A stretch of DNA of 64,000 nucleotides from Bacteroidales bacterium (GCA_017616895.1 JAFZXE010000020.1:1-64000); one strand, 5' to 3'. Counted from the stretch's first letter, positions 15,540-23,758 are shown. Notes: generated by a model from the letters alone, not told the origin. Made by a program: numbers and translations.

Positions 15540-16640
15540 TTAGTTTTCATTTGGGGGGTTGAAGTTGCGGGCTTCGGACATTAGGTCTAGGGGGATGTGG
15601 CAGTAGCCGTCGGGATGCTTTTGGAGGTAGTCCTGATGGTATTCTTCGGCGAGATAGAAGGCGGTGAGGGGTATAACTTCGACGACCAGCGGGTCGGAGT
15701 AGTTATTGGCGAGTTTCTTTAACGAATGGCGTATGACGGGGAGGTCGTCGGGGTCGGTGAAGTAGATGCCCGTGCGGTAGCGGGTGCCGATGTCGTGAGC
15801 CTGACGGTTGAGCGATGTGGGGTCGATGGTCTTAAAAAACATTTCGAGCAGTCGCGACAGCGATATTTGAGAGGCGTCGTAGCGGACGTGGACGGTTTCG
15901 GCGAAACCTGTGGTGTCGGTATATACCTGCTCGTAGGTGGGGTTGGGGATGTTGCCGTTGGCGTAGCCGGCTTCTGCGTGTAGTACGCCGCGGAGGAGGG
16001 AGAGATAATGCTGGGTGCCCCAGAAGCAACCGCCGGCGAGATAGATGTCGCGGATGGGGGAAGAGAGCGAGGCGTGGGCGTCGGAAAGGATTGTAGCGAG
16101 CTGTTCGAGGTAGAGGCGGTCGGTGTCGTCGAAGGTGCTGAGGTGCTCGCTGTCGATGTCGAGGACGGCCCAGAGGGATTGCGTTATTGCGTTATTGTGG
16201 GATTGCGTTAGTGCTTGAGGGATTGCGTTATCGTGTAATTGCGTTATTGCGCTAGTACTTGATTGTGTTAGTGCGTTAGTGTTAGAGAAGATGGGGACGA
16301 CTATTTCGCTGCGGGATTGGGAGCTGCAGGCGATATGGCCGGGAAACTGCTCGACGTCGGGGACGACGATGGTGCGACGTTCCTTCCAGGCGGCGCCGCA
16401 GACGCCTTTGCCGTAGGGGATGTTGGTGCAGGCGACGGGACCTTGGAAGGCGGAGAGGACGAGCTCGTCGCCGGCAACGCGGTAGAAGCCCGTCCACCAG
16501 AAGCCGAAAGAGTGGTGAAGGAGAGCGGCGGTGTTGGCGAGGAGGGAGACGAGATCGACAGGTTGAGCGGCGAACTGACGGACCTGCTGGAGAAGAAGCT
16601 GGTATTGTTGAGATTTCGCGGAGGCGGTGGTTGTATCCAT
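15540..16640 (-). CDS. msrA: fusion of free methionine-(R)-sulfoxide reductase and MsrA
   Basis: 366 residues, two repair enzymes in one chain. Residues 1-190 form a GAF-type free-Met-R-sulfoxide reductase; the three family cysteines are at 71, 81 and 105 (CTNIPYGKGVCGAAW, then GHIACSSQSRSEIVVPI). Residues 197-355 are peptide Met-S-sulfoxide reductase A with the catalytic Cys205 in GGCFWG and the AGYANG and TYEQV segments. Thus one protein should reduce both stereoisomers, one in free methionine and the other mainly in proteins. Residues about 119-156 of the GAF part are a low-complexity insert (repeated AITQ and ALTQS) encoded by short repeats. A -7 element lies just upstream. Confidence 0.9.
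   Translation of the reverse strand: MDTTTASAKSQQYQLLLQQVRQFAAQPVDLVSLLANTAALLHHSFGFWWTGFYRVAGDELVLSAFQGPVACTNIPYGKGVCGAAWKERRTIVVPDVEQFPGHIACSSQSRSEIVVPIFSNTNALTQSSTSAITQLHDNAIPQALTQSHNNAITQSLWAVLDIDSEHLSTFDDTDRLYLEQLATILSDAHASLSSPIRDIYLAGGCFWGTQHYLSLLRGVLHAEAGYANGNIPNPTYEQVYTDTTGFAETVHVRYDASQISLSRLLEMFFKTIDPTSLNRQAHDIGTRYRTGIYFTDPDDLPVIRHSLKKLANNYSDPLVVEVIPLTAFYLAEEYHQDYLQKHPDGYCHIPLDLMSEARNFNPPNEN
16173..16286. repeat. in-frame ACGCAATAACGCAATC-like repeat inside the Msr fusion gene
   Basis: About 110 bp of irregular repeats of GATTGCGTTATTGCG (plus strand). It adds about 38 residues to the GAF domain without breaking the frame. Related sequence occurs in the ABC-F gene (30097-30138) and in the RF1 leader (42577-42609). 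Confidence 0.8.
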
Positions 16641-16666
16641 AGTTTTTTTGATGAAAATTTATGGGT

Positions 16667-16674
16667 GCAAAGGT
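16667..16674 (-). promoter_or_regulatory. -7 element TACCTTTG for the Msr fusion gene
   Basis: Minus-strand match to TAnnTTTG, 27 bp upstream of the ATG. The AT-rich stretch above it is shared with a plus-strand TATATTTG at 16699-16706, so this is a divergent promoter region. Confidence 0.65.
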
Positions 16675-16698
16675 ACATTTTATTTTGCAAAATATTTA

Positions 16699-16706
16699 TA
16701 TATTTG
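16699..16706 (+). promoter_or_regulatory. possible -7 element TATATTTG facing right
   Basis: Matches TAnnTTTG and lies 20 bp before a 34-codon open frame (16726-16830). No exact -33 element. Confidence 0.45.
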
Positions 16707-16725
16707 TAGAACCAAACTGAATAAT

Positions 16726-16830
16726 ATGGCATCTTACAATGAGATACATTTCAGCGATTTAGACTGTATCGGCAAGATACAGCATTTATGCGAGGCCCAA
16801 TTTCGAGACTCGCAAACGCTTGTAGCATAG
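16726..16830 (+). CDS. small open reading frame, 34 residues, function unknown
   Basis: Begins MASYNEIHFSDLDC and ends in SQTLVA. It lies directly behind a -7-like element, but the peptide matches no family I recognise. It could be a short peptide, the start of a gene truncated by the repeat array that follows (16850-16948), or chance. Low confidence. Confidence 0.25.
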   Translation: MASYNEIHFSDLDCIGKIQHLCEAQFRDSQTLVA

Positions 16831-16849
16831 CGATAAACAACATTCCCCT

Positions 16850-16948
16850 CCGTATCAACGCCGTATCACCTACGTATCAACGCCGTATCAAGTACGTATC
16901 ACCTTTAGGATTCATTCAGGATTCATTCAGGATCCATTCAGGATTCAT
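16850..16948. repeat. nine-unit array with 11-bp period (element type 1)
   Basis: Nine consecutive 11-mers: five carrying CGTATCA (for example CCGTATCAACG, CCGTATCACCT, ACGTATCAACG), then four carrying AGGATTCAT or a variant. An inverted element with the same order of unit types and the same number of units is at 46731-46829. Intergenic; no coding function seen. Confidence 0.9.
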
Positions 16949-16988
16949 TCGGGGCAACTCCTAGGTATGTCCTATGTAAGTCTATGTT

Positions 16989-17020
16989 GGGGAGTATGGG
17001 GCAGGGGGTTGGGAGAAGGG
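16989..17020 (+). other. potential G-quadruplex tract
   Basis: G-runs of 4, 4, 5, 3 and 3 separated by 2-5 bases, matching the usual G4 rule of four runs of three or more with loops of 1-7. It lies about 95 bp upstream of the T9SS cargo gene start. The rest of 16949-17115 has no recognised feature. Confidence 0.5.
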
Positions 17021-17115
17021 AGGAAAACGAGTGTTTTGGTGGTAACAAAAACTGGTGTTTTTACGTTTAATATGGGATGACTGAATGTAATCATATCACA
17101 CCCAAATTGAACGAG

Positions 17116-17967
17116 ATGCAAAGGATAGGACTGATGGCTTTGTGTTTGGTTTTCCTGGCAAGCACTAGTATAGTGCGGGCGCAGGACCCGGAGACGGGGC
17201 TTTACCGGTCGTTTTTCGGGGAGGACACTACGGTGTGGAACTATTGTGAATGGGAAGGTGATTGTGGATACATTCATAATATGATATATACTTTTGTCAA
17301 TGACACTGTTATAAACGACACAACGTATAAAAAAGTTTTCATCCAAAATGGTGATTACCCACCAACCCCACGCATCCCGTATGGGTATGCGAAGGAAGAC
17401 CGTCGTTTCGGATCGCTATGGCTCCGAGACACAGTTGGAATTATGAGAAAAATAGTAGATTTGTCCCTAGACACAGTCGAAAATAACGATTTGGAAATAA
17501 GGTATGATTCCCTGGGTAGAAAAATAATTCAATTTAATCACAAACCTTACATTTATTACGAAGAAATAGGTATAATTGGAAATGATTTCAGACTCCCAGG
17601 AAGATGGACTGACTCTCAAGTTATTTGTGTATGGCATGACAATAATCACCTGTATAAAAAGGAGGATACCTGGTGGGGATTTTCTACAGATTGCCGTTGG
17701 TTTACAACACATGGCGGTTCAATTCACACCACAACAGAATTTCATCCACGCATATACCCGAATCCGTGTGAGGATTGGATAAATGTCGGTTGCGATGGTG
17801 GGTGTGATGTGTCTATAGCGGATTTGCAAGGGCGGACGGTTATGGCTTCTGTGCCGACTGACGGACGTGTGAGTACGGCAGGGCTCAAGCGTGGGTGCTA
17901 TATGTTGCGGGTGAGAAAACAGGGGCAAACTTTTGTGAAGAAAATTGTAGTTTTGAACAGTAATTGA
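17116..17967 (+). CDS. secreted protein with type IX secretion C-terminal sorting domain
   Basis: 283 residues. A signal peptide (MQRIGLMALCLVFLASTS, cleavage near VRAQ) is followed by about 190 residues without a family I recognise, then a C-terminal Por/T9SS type A sorting domain from about 215: YPNPCEDWINVGC, then VSIADLQGRTVM and GCYMLRVRKQGQTFVKKIVV. The protein should be exported by Sec, then moved across the outer membrane by T9SS with removal of the domain. The middle part is more AT-rich than its flanks. The ATG at 17116 is preferred over an earlier in-frame ATG at 17077 because it starts the signal peptide. It is 7 bp from the efflux adaptor gene, perhaps by chance. Confidence 0.8.
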   Translation: MQRIGLMALCLVFLASTSIVRAQDPETGLYRSFFGEDTTVWNYCEWEGDCGYIHNMIYTFVNDTVINDTTYKKVFIQNGDYPPTPRIPYGYAKEDRRFGSLWLRDTVGIMRKIVDLSLDTVENNDLEIRYDSLGRKIIQFNHKPYIYYEEIGIIGNDFRLPGRWTDSQVICVWHDNNHLYKKEDTWWGFSTDCRWFTTHGGSIHTTTEFHPRIYPNPCEDWINVGCDGGCDVSIADLQGRTVMASVPTDGRVSTAGLKRGCYMLRVRKQGQTFVKKIVVLNSN

Positions 17968-17974
17968 GTGAACG

Positions 17975-19030
17975 ATGAAACAATACTTTGGATTATTCTT
18001 ATTGGTGGTGCTGGCGGCGGGGTGCGGACGGCTGAAGACGGCGGAGGCGCCGACGGAGAGTGTGGTGAACGTGGGGGTGGTAAGGATTGGCGACGCGCAC
18101 GCTAGCGGAGCGATGGCGGAGTATGTGGGCAATGTGGAAGGAATGGCGACGGTAGATGTGAGCTTCGGGACGGTGGGTCGCGTGGCGACGCTGCGAGTAA
18201 AGGAGGGCGACAAGGTGACGAAGGGGCAGCTGCTGGCCACGATGGAGAACACGACGGCGGCGAGCTCGTATGAGGCGGCGAAGGCGACGCTGGCGAGGGC
18301 CGAGGACGGATACAGGAGGGCGAAGATGGTGTATGACAAGGGGAGCCTGCCGGAGGTGAAGTGGATAGAGGTGCAGACGCAGCTGAACCAGGCGCGGTCG
18401 CTGTACGAGGTGGCGCAGAAGAACCTTACGGATTGCAGCTTGAGGGCGCCGATGAGTGCGACGGTGGGCAAGAGATATGTGGAAGTGGGAGCGACGGTGT
18501 CGCCGATGCAGCCGGTGGTGCGGCTGATAGACATGACGCAGCTGTGCGTGAGGATGAGTGTACCCGAAGCGGACATAACGAACATAGGTAAAGGCGACAC
18601 GGTGGATGTGACGGTGAACGCGGCAGACAGCTTGCGGCTGAAGGGGGTTGTGGATGAGAAGGATATATCGGCGGACGCGGTGAGCCATTCGTATCTGGTG
18701 AGGGTGCGGCTGGTGGCGTCGAAGGAAGAGATGAAACGGGTGCTGCCAGGCATGGTGTGCAGGGTGAGGATGAGCGGCTCGGCGAGCCACCAAGAGCAGG
18801 CGACGGGCGGCACGAGGCTTATGGTGCCGAACCGCGCGGTGCAGATAGGAAACGACGGGCAACGGTATGTGTGGAAGGTGGGCGACAGCAACCGAGTGGA
18901 GCGGTGCGCGGTGACGATAGGCGACCTGACGGCGAACGGGGTGCTGGTGACGGAGGGGCTCGAGAAGGGCGACATAGTGGTGACGGACGGGACGCAGAAG
19001 ATTGCGTCGGGAAGCGTGGTGAGTTTTTGA
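17975..19030 (+). CDS. RND efflux periplasmic adaptor (membrane fusion) lipoprotein
   Basis: 351 residues. The lipobox LAAGC puts the modified cysteine at residue 17. The order is typical of HlyD/AcrA-type adaptors: a beta-barrel/lipoyl segment (VGRVATLRVKEGDKVTKGQL), a helical hairpin (about 85-145), the second lipoyl half (LRAPMSATVGKRYVEVGATV) and a beta-barrel with a C-terminal membrane-proximal domain. It bridges the inner-membrane pump encoded next and the TolC-type channel. First gene of the efflux operon. Confidence 0.93.
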   Translation: MKQYFGLFLLVVLAAGCGRLKTAEAPTESVVNVGVVRIGDAHASGAMAEYVGNVEGMATVDVSFGTVGRVATLRVKEGDKVTKGQLLATMENTTAASSYEAAKATLARAEDGYRRAKMVYDKGSLPEVKWIEVQTQLNQARSLYEVAQKNLTDCSLRAPMSATVGKRYVEVGATVSPMQPVVRLIDMTQLCVRMSVPEADITNIGKGDTVDVTVNAADSLRLKGVVDEKDISADAVSHSYLVRVRLVASKEEMKRVLPGMVCRVRMSGSASHQEQATGGTRLMVPNRAVQIGNDGQRYVWKVGDSNRVERCAVTIGDLTANGVLVTEGLEKGDIVVTDGTQKIASGSVVSF

Positions 19031-19098
19031 GTTGTAAGTTTTAAGTTTTAAGCTGTAAGTATTTTGAGTTGTAAGTTTTAAGTTTTAAGCTGTAAGTA
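19025..19098. repeat. 37-bp tandem duplication between adaptor and pump genes
   Basis: Two copies, 19025-19061 and 19062-19098, of a T/A/G-rich unit beginning TTTTGAGTTGTAAGTTTTAA. The first copy starts inside the adaptor's last codons and stop. A related TTTTGAATTTAGAATTTTGA stretch follows up to the pump start codon. Confidence 0.85.
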
Positions 19099-19124
19099 TT
19101 AAGTTTTGAATTTAGAATTTTGAA

Positions 19125-22100
19125 GTGAAACGGCGTAGCGGATTTCTGGAGCTTGTAGTTGACAATCCCAAGATTGTCCTGCTGATTGTGGCCATACTGG
19201 TGACCTTCGGCATATATGGGCTTGACCGTATGAACAAGCAGGAGTTTCCAGAGTTCACGATAAGGCAGGGATTGGTGGCGGCGGTGTATCCAGGCGCGTC
19301 GTCGGAGGAGGTGGAGGAACAGCTTACGATACCGCTGGAGGAGTACCTCTACACCTTTGTGGAGGTGGATAAGGAGAAAACGTACAGCTACTCGAAAGAG
19401 GGCGTGGTGTATGTGTATGTGGAGCTGGACAACAGTGTGAAGAACCAGACGGAGGTGTGGAGCAAGATAAGGCACGGGTTGAAGGACTTCAAGGCGCAGC
19501 TGCCCGCAGGAGTGCTGGCGCTGGTGGTGGTGGATGACTTCGGGAACACATCGTCGCTGCTGGTGACGATGGATTCGAAGGAGAAGACCTACCGCGAGAT
19601 GGAGGGCTACATGAACCTGCTGAAGCAACGGCTGCGGAGTGTGGAGGCGGTGGGCAACCTGAAGTCGCTGGGAGGGCAGAAAGAGGAGATATCGGTGTAT
19701 GTGGATAAGGACAAGCTGGCATCGTACGGCATCAGCCACCAGATGCTGACGGCGGTGCTCTTTACGCAGGGCTTGCAGTCGATAGGCGGTACGATTTCGA
19801 ACGACGACGGGTATCTGCCGATACATGTGGTGAGCCCGTACAAGTCGGAATACGAACTGGGCGAGCAGGTGATATACACGGCGCCGTCGGGACAAACGAT
19901 AAGGCTGAAAGACATAGCGCGGATAGAACGGTGCTACCCCGAGCCGACGAGCTATGTGACGAAAGACGGCAACAGAGCGCTGGTGCTGTCGATAGAGATG
20001 CGGCCGGGGAACAACATAGTGAAGTTCGGCGAAGAGGTTGATAAGATATTGAAAGACTTCCAGCGGACGCTGCCCGACGGAGTTTCGCTGTATCGCATCA
20101 CCGACCTGCCGCAGGTGGTAGATAACTCGATATGGTCGTTTTTCAAAGACCTGCTGACAGCGATGCTTGTGGTGATAGCGGTGATGCTGCTGCTCTTCCC
20201 GCTGCAGTCGGCGTTGATACCGGCGATAGAGATACCGCTTACGACGGCGGTAACTTTCTCGGTGATGTACATCATAGGGTTCGAGATGAACATAGTGACG
20301 CTGGCGTCGCTGATAGTGACGCTTGGCATGATGGTGGATGACTCGATAGTGATGGTGGATGGCTATATGGACAACATACGGCGCAAGCAGAGACCAAGGG
20401 AAGCGGCGATAAACAGCGCCAAGACGTTCTTCCCGTCGCTGGTGGTGGCCACGCTGTCGATATGCGCGATATTCTTCCCATATCTGTTCACTATGCATGG
20501 GCCGCTGGGCGACTTTGTGAAGTTTTTCCCGACGACGATAACCATCTCGTTGACCATCTCGCTGGCGCTAGCGATGCTGCTGACGCCGTGGCTTGAGACG
20601 AAGATGCTGAAGGTGGATCCCACGACACATACGGTGCGTCAGCGGCAATGGATATTCTCCAGGTGGCAAAGACGATTCTTCACCATGTTGCAGAACGGCT
20701 ACGAGCGGATGCTGAACTGGTGTTTTGCACATCCGAGGACAACGATACTGGCCGGGGTGCTGAATGTAGCCATAGCTGTGGTGGTGTTTTTGAACATGCC
20801 GCTACAGCTGATGCCCAAGGCGGAGAGGGACAGTTTTGCGGTGGAGATATACCTGCCCGACGGAAGCACGCTGGAGCAGACGGCGGCGGTGGCCGAGCAC
20901 TTCGAGGAGGTGCTGCACAACGACAGCGACATAGAGACGGTGTCAACGTTTGTGGGCACCTCGTCGCCACGCTTCATGGCGGCCTACACACCGCAGATGC
21001 CGGCCAAGAACTATGCGCAGATGATAGTAAAGACCAAGGGCAACGAGGTGACCGAGCGGGTGGTGAAACGCTACAAGGACAGTTTTATCGACTCTCTGCC
21101 CAAGGCGTCGATACGAGTGAAGCAACTTGACTACCAGGCAGTCAGCAACCCCATAGAGATAAGGCTGAAGAGTGAGGACAAGGCAGCCCTGATGCGCTAT
21201 GCAGACACGCTGAAACGGCATCTGGAACAGCATAGCGACGACCTGGTGTGGGTACACAGCGACTTTGGCGACTACTCGCCCACGGTGAGGATAGACCTGA
21301 AGCCCGACGAGGCCTCGCGGTTGGGAGTGACCAAGTCGGTGCTGTCGGCCAACCTGGCGACGCTGTACGGCGGATTGCCGATGACTACGGTGTGGGAAGG
21401 CGATTACGGAGTGGCGGTGAAGCTCTACTCGTCGGAGCAAGGGAGCGCGCCCGACATCACGTCAGCGCTGGTGCCGACGTCGGTGCCGGGAGTGTGGGTG
21501 CCGCTGAGGCAAGTGGCCACGGTGACGCCCGACTGGCAGCCCTCGCAGATACCGCACCGAAACGGGGTGCCGTGTGTGACGGTGGGAGCCGACCTGCGGT
21601 TCGGGAAGAGCCAGCCGAAGACCATGGACAAGTTGAAACCCTGGCTGGAAAACGACTTCAAGAAGATGCTGCCCGACGACGTGGAGATGATTTACGGCGG
21701 GCTCGATTCGGTGAACACGGGCACGATGGGCGACATCATAGTGGGATTGATAGCGTCGGTGATGATAGTGTTCTTCTTCCTGCTGTTCAACTTCAAGAAG
21801 ATACGTCTCACGCTGCTGTCGCTTTGCGGCACACTTTTCTGCCTGCTGGGAGCGTTTGTGGGGTTGGCGATATTCCACTGCGACATAAGCCTGACCGCCA
21901 TAATCGGCATAGTGAGCCTGATAGGCATCAACGTGCGCAACAACATAGTGATGTTCGACTATGCCGAAGAGCTGAGAAGTTCGGGAGTGGATGTTCGCCA
22001 GGCAGCCTTCGACGCCGGCTGCAGGAGGATGCGCCCCATATTCCTCACAAGTGCGACGACGGCGGTGGGCGTCATCCCGATGATAATACACCGTAGCGCC

Positions 22101-22256
22101 CTGTGGATGCCGATGGGCATTGTGATATGCTTCGGTATAATGTTCGCCATAATCTTCATCGTGGCGGTGATGCCCGTGGCCTATTGGAAACTCTTCGACT
22201 TCAAGAAACCCCAGAATGTAACTTTACATTACCGAAAGAGAAATGTGCAGGGTTAG
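19125..22256 (+). CDS. RND efflux transporter permease (AcrB/HAE1-like)
   Basis: 1043 residues, proton-driven inner-membrane exporter of twelve helices. The first helix begins near residue 17 (IVLLIVAILVTFGIYGLDRM). The paired aspartates of the proton relay are in GMMVDDSIVMVDG (TM4). The corresponding TM10 segment is GINVRNNIVMFDYAEE, where Arg stands at the position of Lys940 in AcrB by my alignment. Two large periplasmic porter regions are present. The start is a GTG at 19125, directly after repeat-rich sequence. Overlaps the TolC gene by 14 bp. Substrate unknown. Confidence 0.93.
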   Translation: MKRRSGFLELVVDNPKIVLLIVAILVTFGIYGLDRMNKQEFPEFTIRQGLVAAVYPGASSEEVEEQLTIPLEEYLYTFVEVDKEKTYSYSKEGVVYVYVELDNSVKNQTEVWSKIRHGLKDFKAQLPAGVLALVVVDDFGNTSSLLVTMDSKEKTYREMEGYMNLLKQRLRSVEAVGNLKSLGGQKEEISVYVDKDKLASYGISHQMLTAVLFTQGLQSIGGTISNDDGYLPIHVVSPYKSEYELGEQVIYTAPSGQTIRLKDIARIERCYPEPTSYVTKDGNRALVLSIEMRPGNNIVKFGEEVDKILKDFQRTLPDGVSLYRITDLPQVVDNSIWSFFKDLLTAMLVVIAVMLLLFPLQSALIPAIEIPLTTAVTFSVMYIIGFEMNIVTLASLIVTLGMMVDDSIVMVDGYMDNIRRKQRPREAAINSAKTFFPSLVVATLSICAIFFPYLFTMHGPLGDFVKFFPTTITISLTISLALAMLLTPWLETKMLKVDPTTHTVRQRQWIFSRWQRRFFTMLQNGYERMLNWCFAHPRTTILAGVLNVAIAVVVFLNMPLQLMPKAERDSFAVEIYLPDGSTLEQTAAVAEHFEEVLHNDSDIETVSTFVGTSSPRFMAAYTPQMPAKNYAQMIVKTKGNEVTERVVKRYKDSFIDSLPKASIRVKQLDYQAVSNPIEIRLKSEDKAALMRYADTLKRHLEQHSDDLVWVHSDFGDYSPTVRIDLKPDEASRLGVTKSVLSANLATLYGGLPMTTVWEGDYGVAVKLYSSEQGSAPDITSALVPTSVPGVWVPLRQVATVTPDWQPSQIPHRNGVPCVTVGADLRFGKSQPKTMDKLKPWLENDFKKMLPDDVEMIYGGLDSVNTGTMGDIIVGLIASVMIVFFFLLFNFKKIRLTLLSLCGTLFCLLGAFVGLAIFHCDISLTAIIGIVSLIGINVRNNIVMFDYAEELRSSGVDVRQAAFDAGCRRMRPIFLTSATTAVGVIPMIIHRSALWMPMGIVICFGIMFAIIFIVAVMPVAYWKLFDFKKPQNVTLHYRKRNVQG

Positions 22257-23679
22257 TACATATAGTTTGTTTTTGGCGGTGGTGCTTGCCGCGTTGCTGT
22301 TGCCGATGCACCTCGGGGCACAGGTGCTGACGCTCGACAGCTGTCGCGCGATGGCGCTACGCAACAATGCCACGCTCGAAAACGCACGGCTGGAGATAGA
22401 GTCAGCCAAACAGACGAAGCTGGCGGCGCTGACCAAGTACTTCCCCACGCTGAGCCTCGCCGCCGGCTATTTCAGGTCGCAGAACTACCTGATAGACGTC
22501 TCGTCGGAGGGAAGCGGAGCGCAGATAGACGTGACCGCACGCTTTGACGGCGAAACCATGGAGGACCGCATCGCCAACCTGCAGGCCACTCTCGACAGAT
22601 ACAATGTAGATGTCAACCTGCAGTCGGAGATAGACAACTTCGTAGATAGGTTCTCGTACGACATCACGCTAAAGATGATAGACCGCGGACTTTTCGCCAA
22701 CGCGGTGCTGACGCAACCGCTCTTTGCCGGCGGACGCATAGTGAACGGCAACCGCCTGGCTAAGGTGGGCGTGGATGTGGCGGAGCTGAAACTGATGATG
22801 TCCGAGCGCGAAGTACTGCTCAACGTGGAGCAATACTACTGGCAGGTGGTGCTGTTGCACGGCAAGCTGCAGCCCGTTGAACAGGCCCTGGTGCTGCTCG
22901 ACACCTTGCGCCGCGATGCCGAAGCCGCACAGCAGGCAGGGCTGATAGGACGCTCGGAGGTGTTGAAAGTGCGCCTCAAACAGGCCGAGATGCAGTCAAC
23001 ACGCACACAGATAGCCAACGGCATCGAACTCGCCACGATGGCGCTGTGCCAATACATAGGGCAGCCCTATTCCGAGACGCTGCAGGTGGAAATACCGCAG
23101 CAGGAGGAGATGGACAACCCGGCCGCGCTACGCCTGGAAGCAGACAGCAGCGTAGCACGCCGGCCAGAATACACCCTGTTGGAAAAGTCAGTCGAAGCCG
23201 AGCGGCTACGCCGCAAGATGATAGCGGGCGAGGCGCTGCCACAGATTGCCGTCGGCTCCACCTACGGTCTTACCGACATCACCGGCGCCTACCGAGCCAA
23301 CGGGATACTCTTCGCCACCGTAAGCATACCCCTCACCGCATGGTGGGAGACGGCGCACAACCTGAAGAAACAGCAGTTGGCCGTGCGCATGGCCGAGAAC
23401 AGCCAGCGCAACAACACCGAACTCATGTCGCTACAGCAGCACCAAGCCTACAACAGCCTGCGAGAGGCTTACAGCCAGATAGCCATCAAGCGGCAGGCAG
23501 CTGCCGACGCCGCAGAGAACCTGGAGGAGGTGAAGATATACTACGAGGCCGGGCTGACCTCGGTATCCGACTACCTAGAGGCGCAGACCCTCTTCTACCA
23601 AGCCCACGACCAGCTGACCGACCAGCTGATTGACTACAAGATAAAGGAGCTGCGCTACAGGCAAATCAGCGGACAGTAA
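22243..23679 (+). CDS. TolC-family outer-membrane efflux protein
   Basis: 478 residues. Signal peptide MCRVSTYSLFLAVVLAALLL with cleavage near LGAQ. The mature part has the two-fold repeated helical hairpin pattern of outer-membrane factors (SCRAMALRNNATLENARLEI near the N-terminus and LREAYSQIAIKRQAAADAAE with YYEAGLTSVSDYLEAQTLFY near the C-terminus). It forms the exit duct for the pump encoded upstream, with which it overlaps by 14 bp, so translation is probably coupled. Confidence 0.93.
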   Translation: MCRVSTYSLFLAVVLAALLLPMHLGAQVLTLDSCRAMALRNNATLENARLEIESAKQTKLAALTKYFPTLSLAAGYFRSQNYLIDVSSEGSGAQIDVTARFDGETMEDRIANLQATLDRYNVDVNLQSEIDNFVDRFSYDITLKMIDRGLFANAVLTQPLFAGGRIVNGNRLAKVGVDVAELKLMMSEREVLLNVEQYYWQVVLLHGKLQPVEQALVLLDTLRRDAEAAQQAGLIGRSEVLKVRLKQAEMQSTRTQIANGIELATMALCQYIGQPYSETLQVEIPQQEEMDNPAALRLEADSSVARRPEYTLLEKSVEAERLRRKMIAGEALPQIAVGSTYGLTDITGAYRANGILFATVSIPLTAWWETAHNLKKQQLAVRMAENSQRNNTELMSLQQHQAYNSLREAYSQIAIKRQAAADAAENLEEVKIYYEAGLTSVSDYLEAQTLFYQAHDQLTDQLIDYKIKELRYRQISGQ

Positions 23680-23704
23680 TCCGTCGCCCGACGTAAAAAC
23701 ACTC

Positions 23705-23758
23705 AGCGACTTTGCAGCGACTTTGCAGTGACTTTGCAGCGGCTTTGCAGTGGCTTTG
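23705..23758. repeat. five-unit array with 11-bp period, CAAAG(T/C)C core on the minus strand (element type 2)
   Basis: Units AGCGACTTTGC (twice), AGTGACTTTGC, AGCGGCTTTGC and AGTGGCTTTG. The reverse complement has core CAAAGTC or CAAAGCC plus a 4-bp spacer, the same design as 35958-36012. It starts 25 bp after the TolC gene stop. Confidence 0.88.

Noticed and set aside
16173-16286. CRISPR array or CRISPR-like repeats
   Set aside because: Repeats are short, irregular, without unique spacers of constant length, and lie in frame within a coding gene. None of the other arrays has CRISPR dimensions either.
19041-20498. 485-codon minus-strand open frame opposite the RND pump
   Set aside because: Rich in His, Arg and Tyr with no domain, as expected from antisense reading of the pump gene.
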